DNA of 64,000 nucleotides, taken from Methylobacterium sp. J-070 (GTDB taxonomy: Bacteria > Pseudomonadota > Alphaproteobacteria > Rhizobiales > Beijerinckiaceae). The position numbers were made by a program, and so were the translations under genes. Of this stretch, positions 34,301-42,893 are shown piece by piece. The stretch lies in assembly GCF_022829385.1 (NCBI RefSeq), contig NZ_JAKSXX010000190.1, positions 1 through 64,000 of the forward strand, in the 5' to 3' direction. The notes beneath the pieces are model-generated. The model was given only the letters and a program-made list of their open reading frames with translations, was not told the origin of the DNA and did no database searches. Numbering within the stretch: position 1 is the first letter of the stretch; each line of letters opens with the position of its first letter.

Positions 34301-35620
34301 GTGACATCGACGAGCGACGAGACTGTGTCCGCGATCGAGCGGGCGACGATGCGGCGCGTCACGCTGCGGATCATGCCGCTGTTGATGTTGGGCTTCCTCG
34401 TCGCGTTCATCGACCGGGTCAACGTCGGCTTCGCGGCGCTCCAGATGAACGCCGATGCCGGCCTGTCGGCGTCGGTCTTCGGCCTGGGCGCGGGGCTGTT
34501 CTTCGTCGCCTACTTCCTGTTCGAGGTGCCCTCCAACCTGATGCTCGAGCGGTTCGGCGCCCGGCTGTGGCTCGCCCGGATCATGATCACCTGGGGGTTG
34601 ATCTCCGGCGCGACCGCGCTGGTCGTCGGGCCGGTCTCGTTCTGCGCGGTGCGCTTCCTGCTCGGCGCGGCGGAGGCGGGGTTCTATCCCGGCGTGATCT
34701 TCTACCTGACGCGCTGGTTCCCGAAGGCCTACCGCGCCCGGGTCATCGCCCTCTTCGCGGTGGCCGTGCCCCTGTCGAACTTCGTCGGCTCGCCGCTCTC
34801 GGCGGCGCTGCTCGGGCTCGACGGCTGGCTGGGTCTGCGCGGCTGGCAGCTGATGTCGATCGTCGAGGCGATGCCTGCCGTGGTGCTGGGCCTGCTCGTC
34901 CTCCGGTTCCTCCCGGAGGGGCCGGACCGGGCGCCCTGGCTCGACGACGCGCAGCGCGGATGGCTCACCGGGCGCTTGGCGGCTGAGCGCGCGGAGCAGC
35001 CCGCGGTCCGCCCCTCCGTCTGGCGGGTGATCTCCGATCGGCGCGTGCTGGCGGCGGGCTTGATCTTCGCCGGCAGCGTCGGCGCGAGCGCGTGCCTGTC
35101 GATCTGGCAGCCGCAGATCTTCAAGTCCTACGGCCTCACCACCATGGAGATCGGGCTGCTCAACTCGGTGCCGTTCGGGATCGCGGCCGGGCTGATGGTG
35201 CTCTGGGCCCGCCACTCGGACCGCACGGGGGAGCGGGCCTGGCACGTCGCCGGACCGCAGGCTCTGACCGCGCTCTGCCTCGCGGCGGCGCTGGCCGCGC
35301 AGGGGCTCGGGCCGACGGTCGCGATCCTGTTCCTGGCGATCCTGGGGACCTACGCCGTCAAGGGTCCGTTCTGGGCGCTGGTCACGGAATGGCTGCCGCC
35401 GGGCGCGTCCGCGGCCGGGATCGCGCAGATCAACGCCATCGGCAATCTCGGCGCCTTCGTCGGGACGTATCTGATGGGCGTGATCAAGGACGCGAGCGGC
35501 AGCTACGCGCTGGGCCTGCTGCCGCTTGCGCTGGTCACGGCTACGGGGGCGGCGCTGGCGTTGGGACTGGGCCGCACGCGCGCCCCGATGATCCCCGTCC
35601 TGCCGGGCGGGCGGGCGTAG
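34301..35620 (+). CDS. MFS transporter, anion:cation symporter (ACS) family, paralogue B
   Basis: 439 aa, 12 helices. The whole order of motifs matches the carrier at 31869: AFIDRVNVGFAALQM, FEVPSNLMLERFGARLWLAR, FLLGAAEAGFYPGVIFYLTR, GPFWALVTEWLPPG and AAGIAQINAIGNLG. The GTG at 34301 is chosen because GGAG stands six to ten bases ahead and homologues begin near here; the frame opens earlier at 34247. It lies 94 bases after the AspDH-like gene, consistent with one transcript 31869-35620. Confidence 0.9.
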   Translation: MTSTSDETVSAIERATMRRVTLRIMPLLMLGFLVAFIDRVNVGFAALQMNADAGLSASVFGLGAGLFFVAYFLFEVPSNLMLERFGARLWLARIMITWGLISGATALVVGPVSFCAVRFLLGAAEAGFYPGVIFYLTRWFPKAYRARVIALFAVAVPLSNFVGSPLSAALLGLDGWLGLRGWQLMSIVEAMPAVVLGLLVLRFLPEGPDRAPWLDDAQRGWLTGRLAAERAEQPAVRPSVWRVISDRRVLAAGLIFAGSVGASACLSIWQPQIFKSYGLTTMEIGLLNSVPFGIAAGLMVLWARHSDRTGERAWHVAGPQALTALCLAAALAAQGLGPTVAILFLAILGTYAVKGPFWALVTEWLPPGASAAGIAQINAIGNLGAFVGTYLMGVIKDASGSYALGLLPLALVTATGAALALGLGRTRAPMIPVLPGGRA

Positions 35621-35963
35621 ACCGCAAAGCACGCCCCGCGCCGCGGCGCGCGCGGGAATTCGTGGGGCGATATGGGACGCAAGCCCGGGCTTCGATCACC
35701 GCCGGCTCTTCGCCATGTGGCCGGCAGCCCGCCATCGACGTCCGGGATCGCTTCCCCAGGCGACCGAGCGGCGATGCCGCGACAAGACGCGTCCCGGCGC
35801 CATCTCCGGATCCCCGTTCAGACGGGGGAGGGTGCGTCCGGTGGGGGGGACGGACGGCGGTCGACGAGGCCCGTCGTTTGTCGATCGCGGCGCTTCGTGC
35901 TCCAACATCGCGCACATCACGCCGGTCCGCGAACTGGGGGCGTCGCGCCCGAGGAGAGATGCC
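35621..35963. other. Intergenic region
   Basis: 343 bases ahead of the binding-protein gene. No protein-like frame and no clear operator. A GC-rich palindromic patch (CGCGCCGCGGCGCG near 35638-35651) follows the carrier stop and may be a terminator without a T tract. Confidence 0.4.
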
Positions 35964-36731
35964 ATGCGCCGCGCTCAGCTGCTGTCGATCGCCTGCTGCA
36001 TGGCTGCGCTGAGCACGCCCGCGGCGGCCGCCGACATCCGCGTGCTCGCGACGGGGGTCTACGCGTCGAGCCTGCGCGACCTCGCCGCGCCATTCGAGCG
36101 GCAGACCGGCGACCACATCGTCCTGACGATCACCAATGCGGGCGGCGTCCTCGCCAAGCTTGCCGCGCATGAAGACGCCGACGTGGTCATGACCGCCTCG
36201 GCCGGCGTCGACACGCTCGTCGCGCGCGACGATGTTCGCGCGGAGACCAAGGTCGAAGTCGCACGGATGCGGCTCGGCGCCGCCGTCAAGTCCGGGACCG
36301 CTCTGCCTGACCTCACAGGGGAGGCGCCTTTACGCGCCGCGCTCCTCGCGGCACCCGCCGTAGCCTACATCGATCCGAAGGGCGGCGGAACATCGGGCGC
36401 CTACTTCGACGGGATGCTGGCGCGGCTCGGCGTCGCCGACGCGGTGCACGCCAAAGCGGTGCTCTGCGCCACCGGAGCCGATGTCGCCGCGGCCGTCGCC
36501 TCGGGCAGGGCGGCCCTCGGCCTGACGCAGGCCAGCGAGCTCCTCGACGTGCCCGGCCTGGCGTTCGCGGGCTTCCTGCCGGAGGCCGTCAACGCGATCA
36601 CGCCCTACGCCGCCGCCGTCACGACGCGGACACGAAACCCGCGCGAGGCGCTCTCCTTCATCGCCTTCGTGACGGGGCCGACCGGCTCCGACCGGCTGAA
36701 GAAGGCAGGTTGGGACGTCGGACCGCGCTGA
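35964..36731 (+). CDS. Periplasmic substrate-binding protein, ModA-like, orphan
   Basis: 255 aa. The signal peptide MRRAQLLSIACCMAALSTPA is cleaved near AAAAD. The mature part begins IRVLATGVYASSLRDLAAPFE and has a type II binding-protein fold: DVVMTASAGVDTLVA, YIDPKGGGTSGAYFDG, and AITPYAAAVTTRTRNPREAL with FIAFVTGPTGSDRLKKAGWD. This is the molybdate/extracellular-solute family; homologues include proteins that bind organic acids. GAGGAGAGATGCC precedes the start. No ABC permease or ATPase lies nearby. Confidence 0.82.
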   Translation: MRRAQLLSIACCMAALSTPAAAADIRVLATGVYASSLRDLAAPFERQTGDHIVLTITNAGGVLAKLAAHEDADVVMTASAGVDTLVARDDVRAETKVEVARMRLGAAVKSGTALPDLTGEAPLRAALLAAPAVAYIDPKGGGTSGAYFDGMLARLGVADAVHAKAVLCATGADVAAAVASGRAALGLTQASELLDVPGLAFAGFLPEAVNAITPYAAAVTTRTRNPREALSFIAFVTGPTGSDRLKKAGWDVGPR

Positions 36732-37059
36732 GCGCGGGCTGTGTCGCGCGTGAGCACGCCGTGAGGTCGCGCAGCCGGCGCGATCGCCGGGCCGGCGGAC
36801 GCGCTGGAGGTTCTTGACCCGGTGTGATCCCCTCTGCCGCCCTGCGCCGACCATGGTCCGCCCCGCGACCGGGGTTACCTCACCGCTATCGATCCACCGG
36901 TCGGAGAACCCGGGACGTCCGGCATCTGGCCTGCTTCCGGACTGGCGGCGGACGCGACACGACACGGTGAGCCGGGCACGCCCGCGTGCTAGGGCAGGGC
37001 GCGGGGCAGTTGAGGCGGGGATACTCGCGGATGCCACCAGAAGAGGCCGGACGCGTAGG
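36732..37059. other. Intergenic region before the third GntR gene
   Basis: 328 bases; frames here read as low-complexity shadows. Nothing recognised. Confidence 0.4.
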
Positions 37060-37767
37060 GTGGACAAGCTGTTCCAGAAGCCGCCGACGGCGCAGGCCGC
37101 CGTCCTCACCGAACTGCGGCGCCGCCTGATCGCCGGGATCTTCTCGCCCGGCGAGCAACTCCGGCAGGACGTTCTGGCGGAGGAACTCGGCGTCAGCCGC
37201 GTGCCGGTCCGCGAGGCCCTCCGCACGCTCGAGGGGGAGGGGCAACTCATCTACGAACCGCACCGCGGCTACTTCGTAGTCGATCTGAACCTGGACGAGC
37301 TGGTCGAGATATACCGCCTGCGCGATCTGCTCGAGGCGGAGGCCACGGAGGTGGGATTCCCGAACCTGACCGCGGCCGACCTCGCGCTCATGGCGCAGAG
37401 CATGGCGCAGATGCGCGCCGCCATGAAACACGACGATGTCGCGGCCTTGACCGCGGCCAATCGGCGGTTTCACTTCGCGCTCTACAACGCCTGCAGGATG
37501 CCCCGTCTGCTCAGGATTCTCGAGCAGCTCTGGGACGCGTCGGATCCCTATCGCGCCGTCTACTTCTGCGATGTGGACAATCGGACCCTGATGCACCGCG
37601 AGCATGTCGACATCTACGAAGCCGCCAGATCCGGTGACCTTCGAACGTTGCAACGGCGCCTGGTGGAGCATCGGACGCATGCCGTGCCGGCCCTGCGGAA
37701 AGCGCTCGCGAAGTCCGATACGCGCGGCATCCCCACGCGACCGTCACGATCCGCCGCTGTCGATTAG
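37060..37767 (+). CDS. GntR family regulator (FCD subfamily)
   Basis: 235 aa. DNA-binding domain at about residues 10-75 (LTELRRRLIAGIFSPGEQLR, LAEELGVSRVPVREALRTLE). FCD domain at about 85-215 with FPNLTAADLALMAQSM, NRRFHFALYNACRMPRLL and MHREHVDIYEAARSGDL, carrying Asp/His metal-type ligands. The GTG at 37060 is picked because homologues start close to the DNA-binding domain; the open frame reaches back to 36814 but reads poorly. Convergent with the SDR gene. It may control the operon 37864-42652 or the carriers upstream; the sequence does not decide. Confidence 0.85.
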   Translation: MDKLFQKPPTAQAAVLTELRRRLIAGIFSPGEQLRQDVLAEELGVSRVPVREALRTLEGEGQLIYEPHRGYFVVDLNLDELVEIYRLRDLLEAEATEVGFPNLTAADLALMAQSMAQMRAAMKHDDVAALTAANRRFHFALYNACRMPRLLRILEQLWDASDPYRAVYFCDVDNRTLMHREHVDIYEAARSGDLRTLQRRLVEHRTHAVPALRKALAKSDTRGIPTRPSRSAAVD

Positions 37768-37863
37768 GATCGATGGCCGTTCGACCGCGCCGACCGCGTG
37801 CCAGGCGCAGGCCGAACGGGGTCGTCCGGCTCGGATGCCGCGCCCGATGACGAACGCATCGCT

Positions 37864-38682
37864 CTAGCCCGGTACGGTCGCGCACAGGCCGCCGTCCACG
37901 AGGATCTCGGTGCCGGTCACGTACTTGGCCGCGTCGGAGGCGAGGTACAGGGCTGCGTGGGCCACATCGAACGCCTCGCCCATCCGTCCCATCGGCGGTT
38001 GCTGGTGGCGCCGCCTGTAGAATGCGTCGCGGTCGAGCCCGGTCTCCGCGGATGCGAACTGTCGCGCGAGCCGCTCGACCAGCGGCGTCTCGATCAGACC
38101 CGGCAGCACGCAGTTGAGGCGCACGCCGCGGGCCGCGAACTCGACCGCCGTCACGCGGCTGAACTGGACGAGACCGGCCTTGGCCGCGGCGTAGGCGGCC
38201 TGCGGCTTGCCGCTGTAGCGGATCGCCGCGGTCGAGGCGATGGAGACCACCGCGCCCCCACCTTGTTCGACCAGGCCCGGCAGGACCGACCGCGTGCACA
38301 GGAACGCGCTCTTCAAATTGATCTCGATCTGCGCGTCCCAGTCTTCCTCGGTCATCACGGCTGGGCTGCCGGGAATGGACAGGCCGACGTTGTTGACGAG
38401 GATGTCGAGGCGCCCGAAGCGGGCGCGGCAGTCGGCCACGAAGCCCTCGACCGTCGCGCGATCGGTGACGCTGCCGATCCCGACCGCGAAGCGGCCCCCC
38501 TCGGCCTCGACGAGGCGGCGCGTCTCCTCCGCCGCCTCGGCGTTCAGATCGACGCCGTAGACGGCGGCCCCGCGCCGGGCGAAGGTCACGGCGGTGGCCT
38601 TGCCGTTGCCCCACCCGGGCCCCTGCGAGCCGCAGCCGGTGATGAGCGCGACCTTGCCGTCGAGGGAGAAGGGGTCCGTCAT
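37864..38682 (-). CDS. Short-chain dehydrogenase/reductase (SDR)
   Basis: 272 aa classical SDR. The cofactor motif is ALITGCGSQGPGWGNGKATA, longer than the usual TGxxxGxG. DILVNNVGLS (NNxG), catalytic Ser in VSIASTAAIRYSG and the YAAAK pair (YxxxK) follow. The C-terminal end VTGTEILVDGGLCATVPG is typical. D9-like Asp in YGVDLNAEA suggests NAD preference. It probably oxidises a sugar or sugar-acid hydroxyl in the surrounding pathway. Coupled by ATGA overlap to the AhpD-like gene. Confidence 0.9.
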   Translation of the reverse strand: MTDPFSLDGKVALITGCGSQGPGWGNGKATAVTFARRGAAVYGVDLNAEAAEETRRLVEAEGGRFAVGIGSVTDRATVEGFVADCRARFGRLDILVNNVGLSIPGSPAVMTEEDWDAQIEINLKSAFLCTRSVLPGLVEQGGGAVVSIASTAAIRYSGKPQAAYAAAKAGLVQFSRVTAVEFAARGVRLNCVLPGLIETPLVERLARQFASAETGLDRDAFYRRRHQQPPMGRMGEAFDVAHAALYLASDAAKYVTGTEILVDGGLCATVPG

Positions 38683-39224
38683 CGTTCGGCCCGCCCCGCG
38701 CCCATGTCGTCGGTCGAGCTGATGCCGATCGCTTCGAGGAAGCGCGAGACCATGTTGTAGGCCCCGACCGTCGCGGTGAGCTCGACGATCGCCCGCGGGT
38801 CGAAATGGGCGCGCAGGTCCGCGAACACGTCCGCCGGGACGTGGATCGTCCGGGTCATCGCATCGCAGTAGGCCAGGGCCGCGCGCTGCGCCGGCTCGAA
38901 CGCGTCGGACGTTTCCCAGTCGGGGAGGGCGTCGACCTGTGCCGGGCTCAACCCCTCGCGCAGGGCGATCGGGGTATGCTGCTCGGCCTCGTAGGGGGCC
39001 CCGTTGAGGTGGGCGACCTGCAGGATCACGAGCTCGCGCAGCGCGCCCGGCAGGGCGCAGCGCTGGCGGATGGCGGTGAGGAAATGCAGCCAGCCGTCGG
39101 CCACCGGCGGGCTGTGCAGCAGCATGGCGTAGAGGTGCAGCACTCCGCCGCGCTGGGCCTTGATGCGGGCGACGAGCTCGGCCGCCTCCGGTCGATCCGG
39201 GTCGGCGTAGGGAAGGCGGGCCAT
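38679..39224 (-). CDS. AhpD/carboxymuconolactone decarboxylase-like protein, Cys pair missing
   Basis: 181 aa, all-helical. LHLYAMLLHSPPVADGWLHF, ALRELVILQVAHLNGAPYEAEQH and AALAYCDAMTRTIHVPADVF follow the CMD fold. The usual redox CxxC of AhpD is replaced by the PYEAEQH segment, as in the YEWxxH subgroup, so peroxidase activity by a Cys pair is unlikely; a decarboxylase or unknown role fits better. CACGGAGGGGACACAG precedes the start at 39224. Overlaps the SDR gene by four bases. Confidence 0.8.
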   Translation of the reverse strand: MARLPYADPDRPEAAELVARIKAQRGGVLHLYAMLLHSPPVADGWLHFLTAIRQRCALPGALRELVILQVAHLNGAPYEAEQHTPIALREGLSPAQVDALPDWETSDAFEPAQRAALAYCDAMTRTIHVPADVFADLRAHFDPRAIVELTATVGAYNMVSRFLEAIGISSTDDMGAGRAER

Positions 39225-39439
39225 CTGTGTCCCCTCCGTGTGGATGAGTCCGGGATCGCACCGGGGCTGCCCGGCGCGGCGGCTCCGCACGCCTCGGGGC
39301 GGGATTGGACGGCGGGACGAAGCCCCGAGCGAGGCCGCTGCGTGCCGCCATCAGCCACGGCGCTCCCGCGCGATCCGATCGCGGGCGGCGGGAAGCCTGC
39401 GGGATCCGGCGCCGACCGTGCAGCCGACCGGGCCGACCC

Positions 39440-40387
39440 TCACGCCCCGCTCCTGGGCGCTTGGGAGAACCTTGGCGCGTGGGAGAACATCGTGTGCCCG
39501 GGCGTCTCCAGGTCGGCGCGCAGGATGGAGCCCGAGCCGGATTCGGTGATGAACAGCGCTCGTCCGTCCGCGCCACCGAACGCCACGTTGGTGGTGTGCA
39601 GGCCGGCGCAGGAGGCGATGCGCAGCACCGGCTCCCCCGTGGCGTCGAACAGCCAGACGGCGCCCTTTCCGGCGTGGGCGACCGCGAGGCGGCCGTCGGC
39701 ATCGAGGGCGAGCCCATCCGGCCCGGCTCCCCCCGACATCTGGATGAAGGTGCCGACCTTCGCGGCCGTCCCGTCCCGCATCAGCGGGACCCGCCAGACC
39801 GCGTTGGCCCGCGTCACCGCGAGGTACAGCGTGTCCTCAGCGAGGTTCATGACGAGGCCGTTCGGGCTGGGGATGCCGTCCAGGATGCAGGTCACGGACC
39901 CGTCCGCGCGAACGCGGAAGAGGCGTCCGCCCGGGTCCTGCCAGCCGGTCAGCCCCTGATCGGTGAAGTAGAGATCGCCGTCGCGGGAGAAGAACAGATC
40001 GTTGACGCCCCTGAACCGCTCGGGGCCGACCCGCAGGAGGAACGGCTGGACCGTGCCGGAGGCCGGATCGACGACCATGATGCCGTTCTTGTAGTCGGCG
40101 ACGAAGATCCGCCCGTCGCGGTGGATCTTGAGGCCGTTCGGCCAGCCATCGTACTCGGCGCAGATTGTGAACCCGCCGTCCGGCGCCACGCGCAGGATGC
40201 GTCCGTTCGGGATGTCGACGCACCAGAGGTTCCCGTCGCGATCGAAGGACGGCCCCTCCAGGAACGACCCGGTCGGCATGCGCGCGGGCTGCGTGCGGAT
40301 CCACTCGTTCTCCGCCGTGGCGACCCGCCACGCCTCGGGGTAGCTGGCGAAGACCGTGGTCGGGCAGACGGGCGGGGCTGCGTACAT
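39440..40387 (-). CDS. SMP-30/gluconolactonase family lactonase
   Basis: 315 aa six-bladed propeller. Metal-binding residues are in order: Glu in SFLEGPSFD (about residue 43), Asn in GVNDLFFSRDGDLYFTD (about 131), and Asp in GAGPDGLALDADGRL (about 220). DGNLWCVDIPNGRILRV and CAEYDGWPNGLKIHRDGRIFVADY are typical blades. Enzymes of this group open sugar-acid lactones, a step before dehydratases like those nearby. The start at 40387 has ACGGAGGCCCCG ahead. It follows the MFS gene by 19 bases. Confidence 0.9.
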   Translation of the reverse strand: MYAAPPVCPTTVFASYPEAWRVATAENEWIRTQPARMPTGSFLEGPSFDRDGNLWCVDIPNGRILRVAPDGGFTICAEYDGWPNGLKIHRDGRIFVADYKNGIMVVDPASGTVQPFLLRVGPERFRGVNDLFFSRDGDLYFTDQGLTGWQDPGGRLFRVRADGSVTCILDGIPSPNGLVMNLAEDTLYLAVTRANAVWRVPLMRDGTAAKVGTFIQMSGGAGPDGLALDADGRLAVAHAGKGAVWLFDATGEPVLRIASCAGLHTTNVAFGGADGRALFITESGSGSILRADLETPGHTMFSHAPRFSQAPRSGA

Positions 40388-40406
40388 CGGGGCCTCCGTT
40401 CCGATC

Positions 40407-41699
40407 TCAAGCGCGGCGCAGCGCGGGGACGACCGCCGGCGCGGGGCGGTCGCCACCGATCGGGGCATGCGTCAGGGTCAGCGTGATGAGGGCCCCCGTC
40501 ACCAGCAGCGCGCCGCCGGCGACGAAGGCGAGGTCGTAGCTCCCCGTCGCCGCGATGATGTAGCCCGTGGCGATCGGCGCGATGAGACCGAACATGTTCC
40601 CGCCGGTGATCTGGATCGCCATGGCCTTGCCGGCACTCGACGGCGACCGCAGCAGATCGGCGGCCAGGGCGATGTTGAGCGAGATGCCCGTCGCCAAGCC
40701 GGTCAGCGAGATGGTGATCAGGCCGAGGATCATCGGGGTGCTGTCGACGAACGGTGCCGCCAGGATCACGGCCGCGCTGAGCATCGACACGACGACGATC
40801 CGCCGCCGCCGCCCCGTACTCGAGCCGCCCTCCGCTGCCAGTGCCCGATCGCTCAGATGGGCGAGGACCCACGCGAAGACGGTCGCTGCGAAGTACGGGA
40901 ACGCCGTGAACAGGCCCGACTTCACGATCGACATGTGCTTGACGTTGGCGAGATAGCTCGGCAGCCAGGTCAGGAACACGATCTGCGTGTAGACGGCGCA
41001 GCCTTGCGTGACCGCGACGGCGATCATGCTGCGCGACCGCAACAGCACGCCGAACCCGTCCGCCGAGCCACCCGATTTCGCCCCGGAATCGCGCTCGCGC
41101 AGGATGAAGGCGCGCTCGTCCTCGCCGACGAAGGTCGCCGTCTCCGGCCCGCGGTACCAGATCAGCCAACCGACCAGCCAGACCAGCCCCAGCAGGCCGG
41201 CCGTATAGAAACCCCACCGCCAGCCCTGGACCGACACCACCCAGCCGAGCAGCAAGGTCCCGAACGCCGGCCCCGCATAGCCGCCGCTGTTGAGCATCGT
41301 GGCCGCCAGACCGAACTCGGATCGCGGCGACCAGTCCCGCAGCACGCGACCGCCCGCCGGATAGGTGGACGCCTCCGCCGCGCCCATCAGCATGCGCGAG
41401 CCGAGAAGGCTGACGAAGCCGGACCCGAGCCCCGTGAGGATCGTCGCGCCGGACCACACGAGCACGCCGACACCGTTGACCACCTTCGCCCCGTAGCGAT
41501 CGGTCAGGAACCCGCACGGGATCAGGCAGACCACATAGGTCCAGAGATAAGCCGAGAAGAGGTAGCCGACCTGGACCGGATTCAGGTTGTATTCGGCCGC
41601 GATCGCCGGCGCCGCGACCGATAGCGCGACGCGATCCACGTAGTTAAAGACGACGAGCAAGAAAATTCCGATATACAACAGATAACGGCGCTTGCCCAT
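40407..41699 (-). CDS. MFS transporter, ACS family
   Basis: 430 aa, 12 helices. YLLYIGIFLLVVFNYVDRVALSVA is the ACS TM1. CGFLTDRYGAKVVN is the loop 2-3 motif. RMLMGAAEASTYPAGGRVL and ERAFILRERDS follow. This third ACS carrier is less similar to those at 31869 and 34301 than they are to each other. Likely import of a sugar acid or related anion. The ATG at 41699 is preferred to the GTG at 41705 because GGGAGGTGCGA stands directly ahead. The upstream aldolase frame runs 118 bases into this gene. Confidence 0.9.
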   Translation of the reverse strand: MGKRRYLLYIGIFLLVVFNYVDRVALSVAAPAIAAEYNLNPVQVGYLFSAYLWTYVVCLIPCGFLTDRYGAKVVNGVGVLVWSGATILTGLGSGFVSLLGSRMLMGAAEASTYPAGGRVLRDWSPRSEFGLAATMLNSGGYAGPAFGTLLLGWVVSVQGWRWGFYTAGLLGLVWLVGWLIWYRGPETATFVGEDERAFILRERDSGAKSGGSADGFGVLLRSRSMIAVAVTQGCAVYTQIVFLTWLPSYLANVKHMSIVKSGLFTAFPYFAATVFAWVLAHLSDRALAAEGGSSTGRRRRIVVVSMLSAAVILAAPFVDSTPMILGLITISLTGLATGISLNIALAADLLRSPSSAGKAMAIQITGGNMFGLIAPIATGYIIAATGSYDLAFVAGGALLVTGALITLTLTHAPIGGDRPAPAVVPALRRA

Positions 41700-42652
41700 T
41701 CGCACCTCCCGATGCAGTAGTTATATTTATTTTGATTTATATTTGGCGACATGGAAGTTTCGAGGCGTTGCCGGCACGGCGGACGCTCGATCCTCGACGC
41801 GCCGCATGGGTGCGCGCCGGGGCGTGGACCGGTCGATAAGTCGATCACGTCCGGATGCAGGCGCAAGGTGCGGTCGAACATCGGCTGGGCGTGCAGCCAG
41901 GCCATGAACGGGGTCGCGAGGTGCTTGGCGGAATGCGCCGCATTGGCTTCGGGAACGAGCTTGAGGGGATGGCCCGTCGCCTCGGCCTTGAGCTGGATCT
42001 CGCAGGCCCGCTCGGCGGCGACGAACCACCAGACGGCCTCCTCGACGCTCTCCTGGCCGGCGCTGAACAGGCCGTGGTTCTGGTGAATGGCGACCTTGGT
42101 ATCGCTGCCAAAGGCGGCGGCGACGCTGTGGCCGGCCCCGCGTTCCACCACCACGGCGCCGGCTTCCTCGGTGATCAGGGCCTGCCCATCGCCGTAGAAG
42201 CCACAGGCCGTCTGGGTGATCGGTTCCAGGCGCCGGCCCAGGGCGGCCCAAGCCATGCCGTTGATCGTGTGGCAGTGACACGAGGCCAGGATGCCGGGAT
42301 GCGCCGCGTGGATCGCCGCGTGCAGGACGAAGCCGGCGCGGTTCACCGCGCGCGCGCCCTCGATCACCCGGCCGTCGTGGTCGACGAGGAGGAGGTCCGA
42401 CGCCTTCACCGCCCCGAATTCCAGGGCGAACGGATTGGTCCAGTAGAGGTTCGGGTCCTCCGGGTCGCGGACGGTGATGTGGCCGGCAAATCCGTACTCG
42501 TAGCCCAGGTCGGCGAAGAGCCTGCAGGCAGCGGCCAGGCGGACCCTGCGGTGCCTTCTCTCCTGAGCGGCATCAGCGAACACGGGGTAGCGGGGGAAGG
42601 CCAGACCGGCTTGATCGGGTTCGTACACCGACCTCTTGGCTGCGACGGTCAT
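41582..42652 (-). CDS. Class II aldolase/adducin family protein with an overlapping C-terminal extension
   Basis: 356 aa as the frame stands. The family core (about residues 25-270) is clear: YGFAGHITVRDPEDPNLYWT and SDLLLVDHDGRV, then metal ligands in SCHCHTING and a second His pair in AIHQNHGLFSAG, EEAVWWFV. These enzymes cleave or epimerise ketose phosphates or decarboxylate keto acids. Homologues normally end near FMAWLHAQPMFDRTL...HPDVID. Here the frame runs about 85 residues longer, as non-conserved sequence and into the MFS gene in another frame. The natural stop appears to be lost; the true end may lie near 41835. GGGAGGGGGCGCTCG precedes the start. Confidence 0.82.
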   Translation of the reverse strand: MTVAAKRSVYEPDQAGLAFPRYPVFADAAQERRHRRVRLAAACRLFADLGYEYGFAGHITVRDPEDPNLYWTNPFALEFGAVKASDLLLVDHDGRVIEGARAVNRAGFVLHAAIHAAHPGILASCHCHTINGMAWAALGRRLEPITQTACGFYGDGQALITEEAGAVVVERGAGHSVAAAFGSDTKVAIHQNHGLFSAGQESVEEAVWWFVAAERACEIQLKAEATGHPLKLVPEANAAHSAKHLATPFMAWLHAQPMFDRTLRLHPDVIDLSTGPRPGAHPCGASRIERPPCRQRLETSMSPNINQNKYNYCIGRCEWASAVICCISEFSCSSSLTTWIASRYRSRRRRSRPNTT

Positions 42653-42893
42653 CGAGCGCCCCCTCCCAATCAGATAAGGGATATTGGATATGATGTGGGG
42701 AGACCCGTATAGGCGCTGGCACGGACCGCACTGACACATCGCCGCTGTTCTATCGCTCCCGCCGACCCTGGCCCCGACGGGCGCCCGGCCTCGCTCGCCA
42801 TCGGGCCGCTGCGGCGGGGCGGGACCACGTCGGTGGCCTTGAAACCCGCCCTACCGGTGCGCCCCCCGCCGGCGTTCCGGCATCCGCCCGTCG

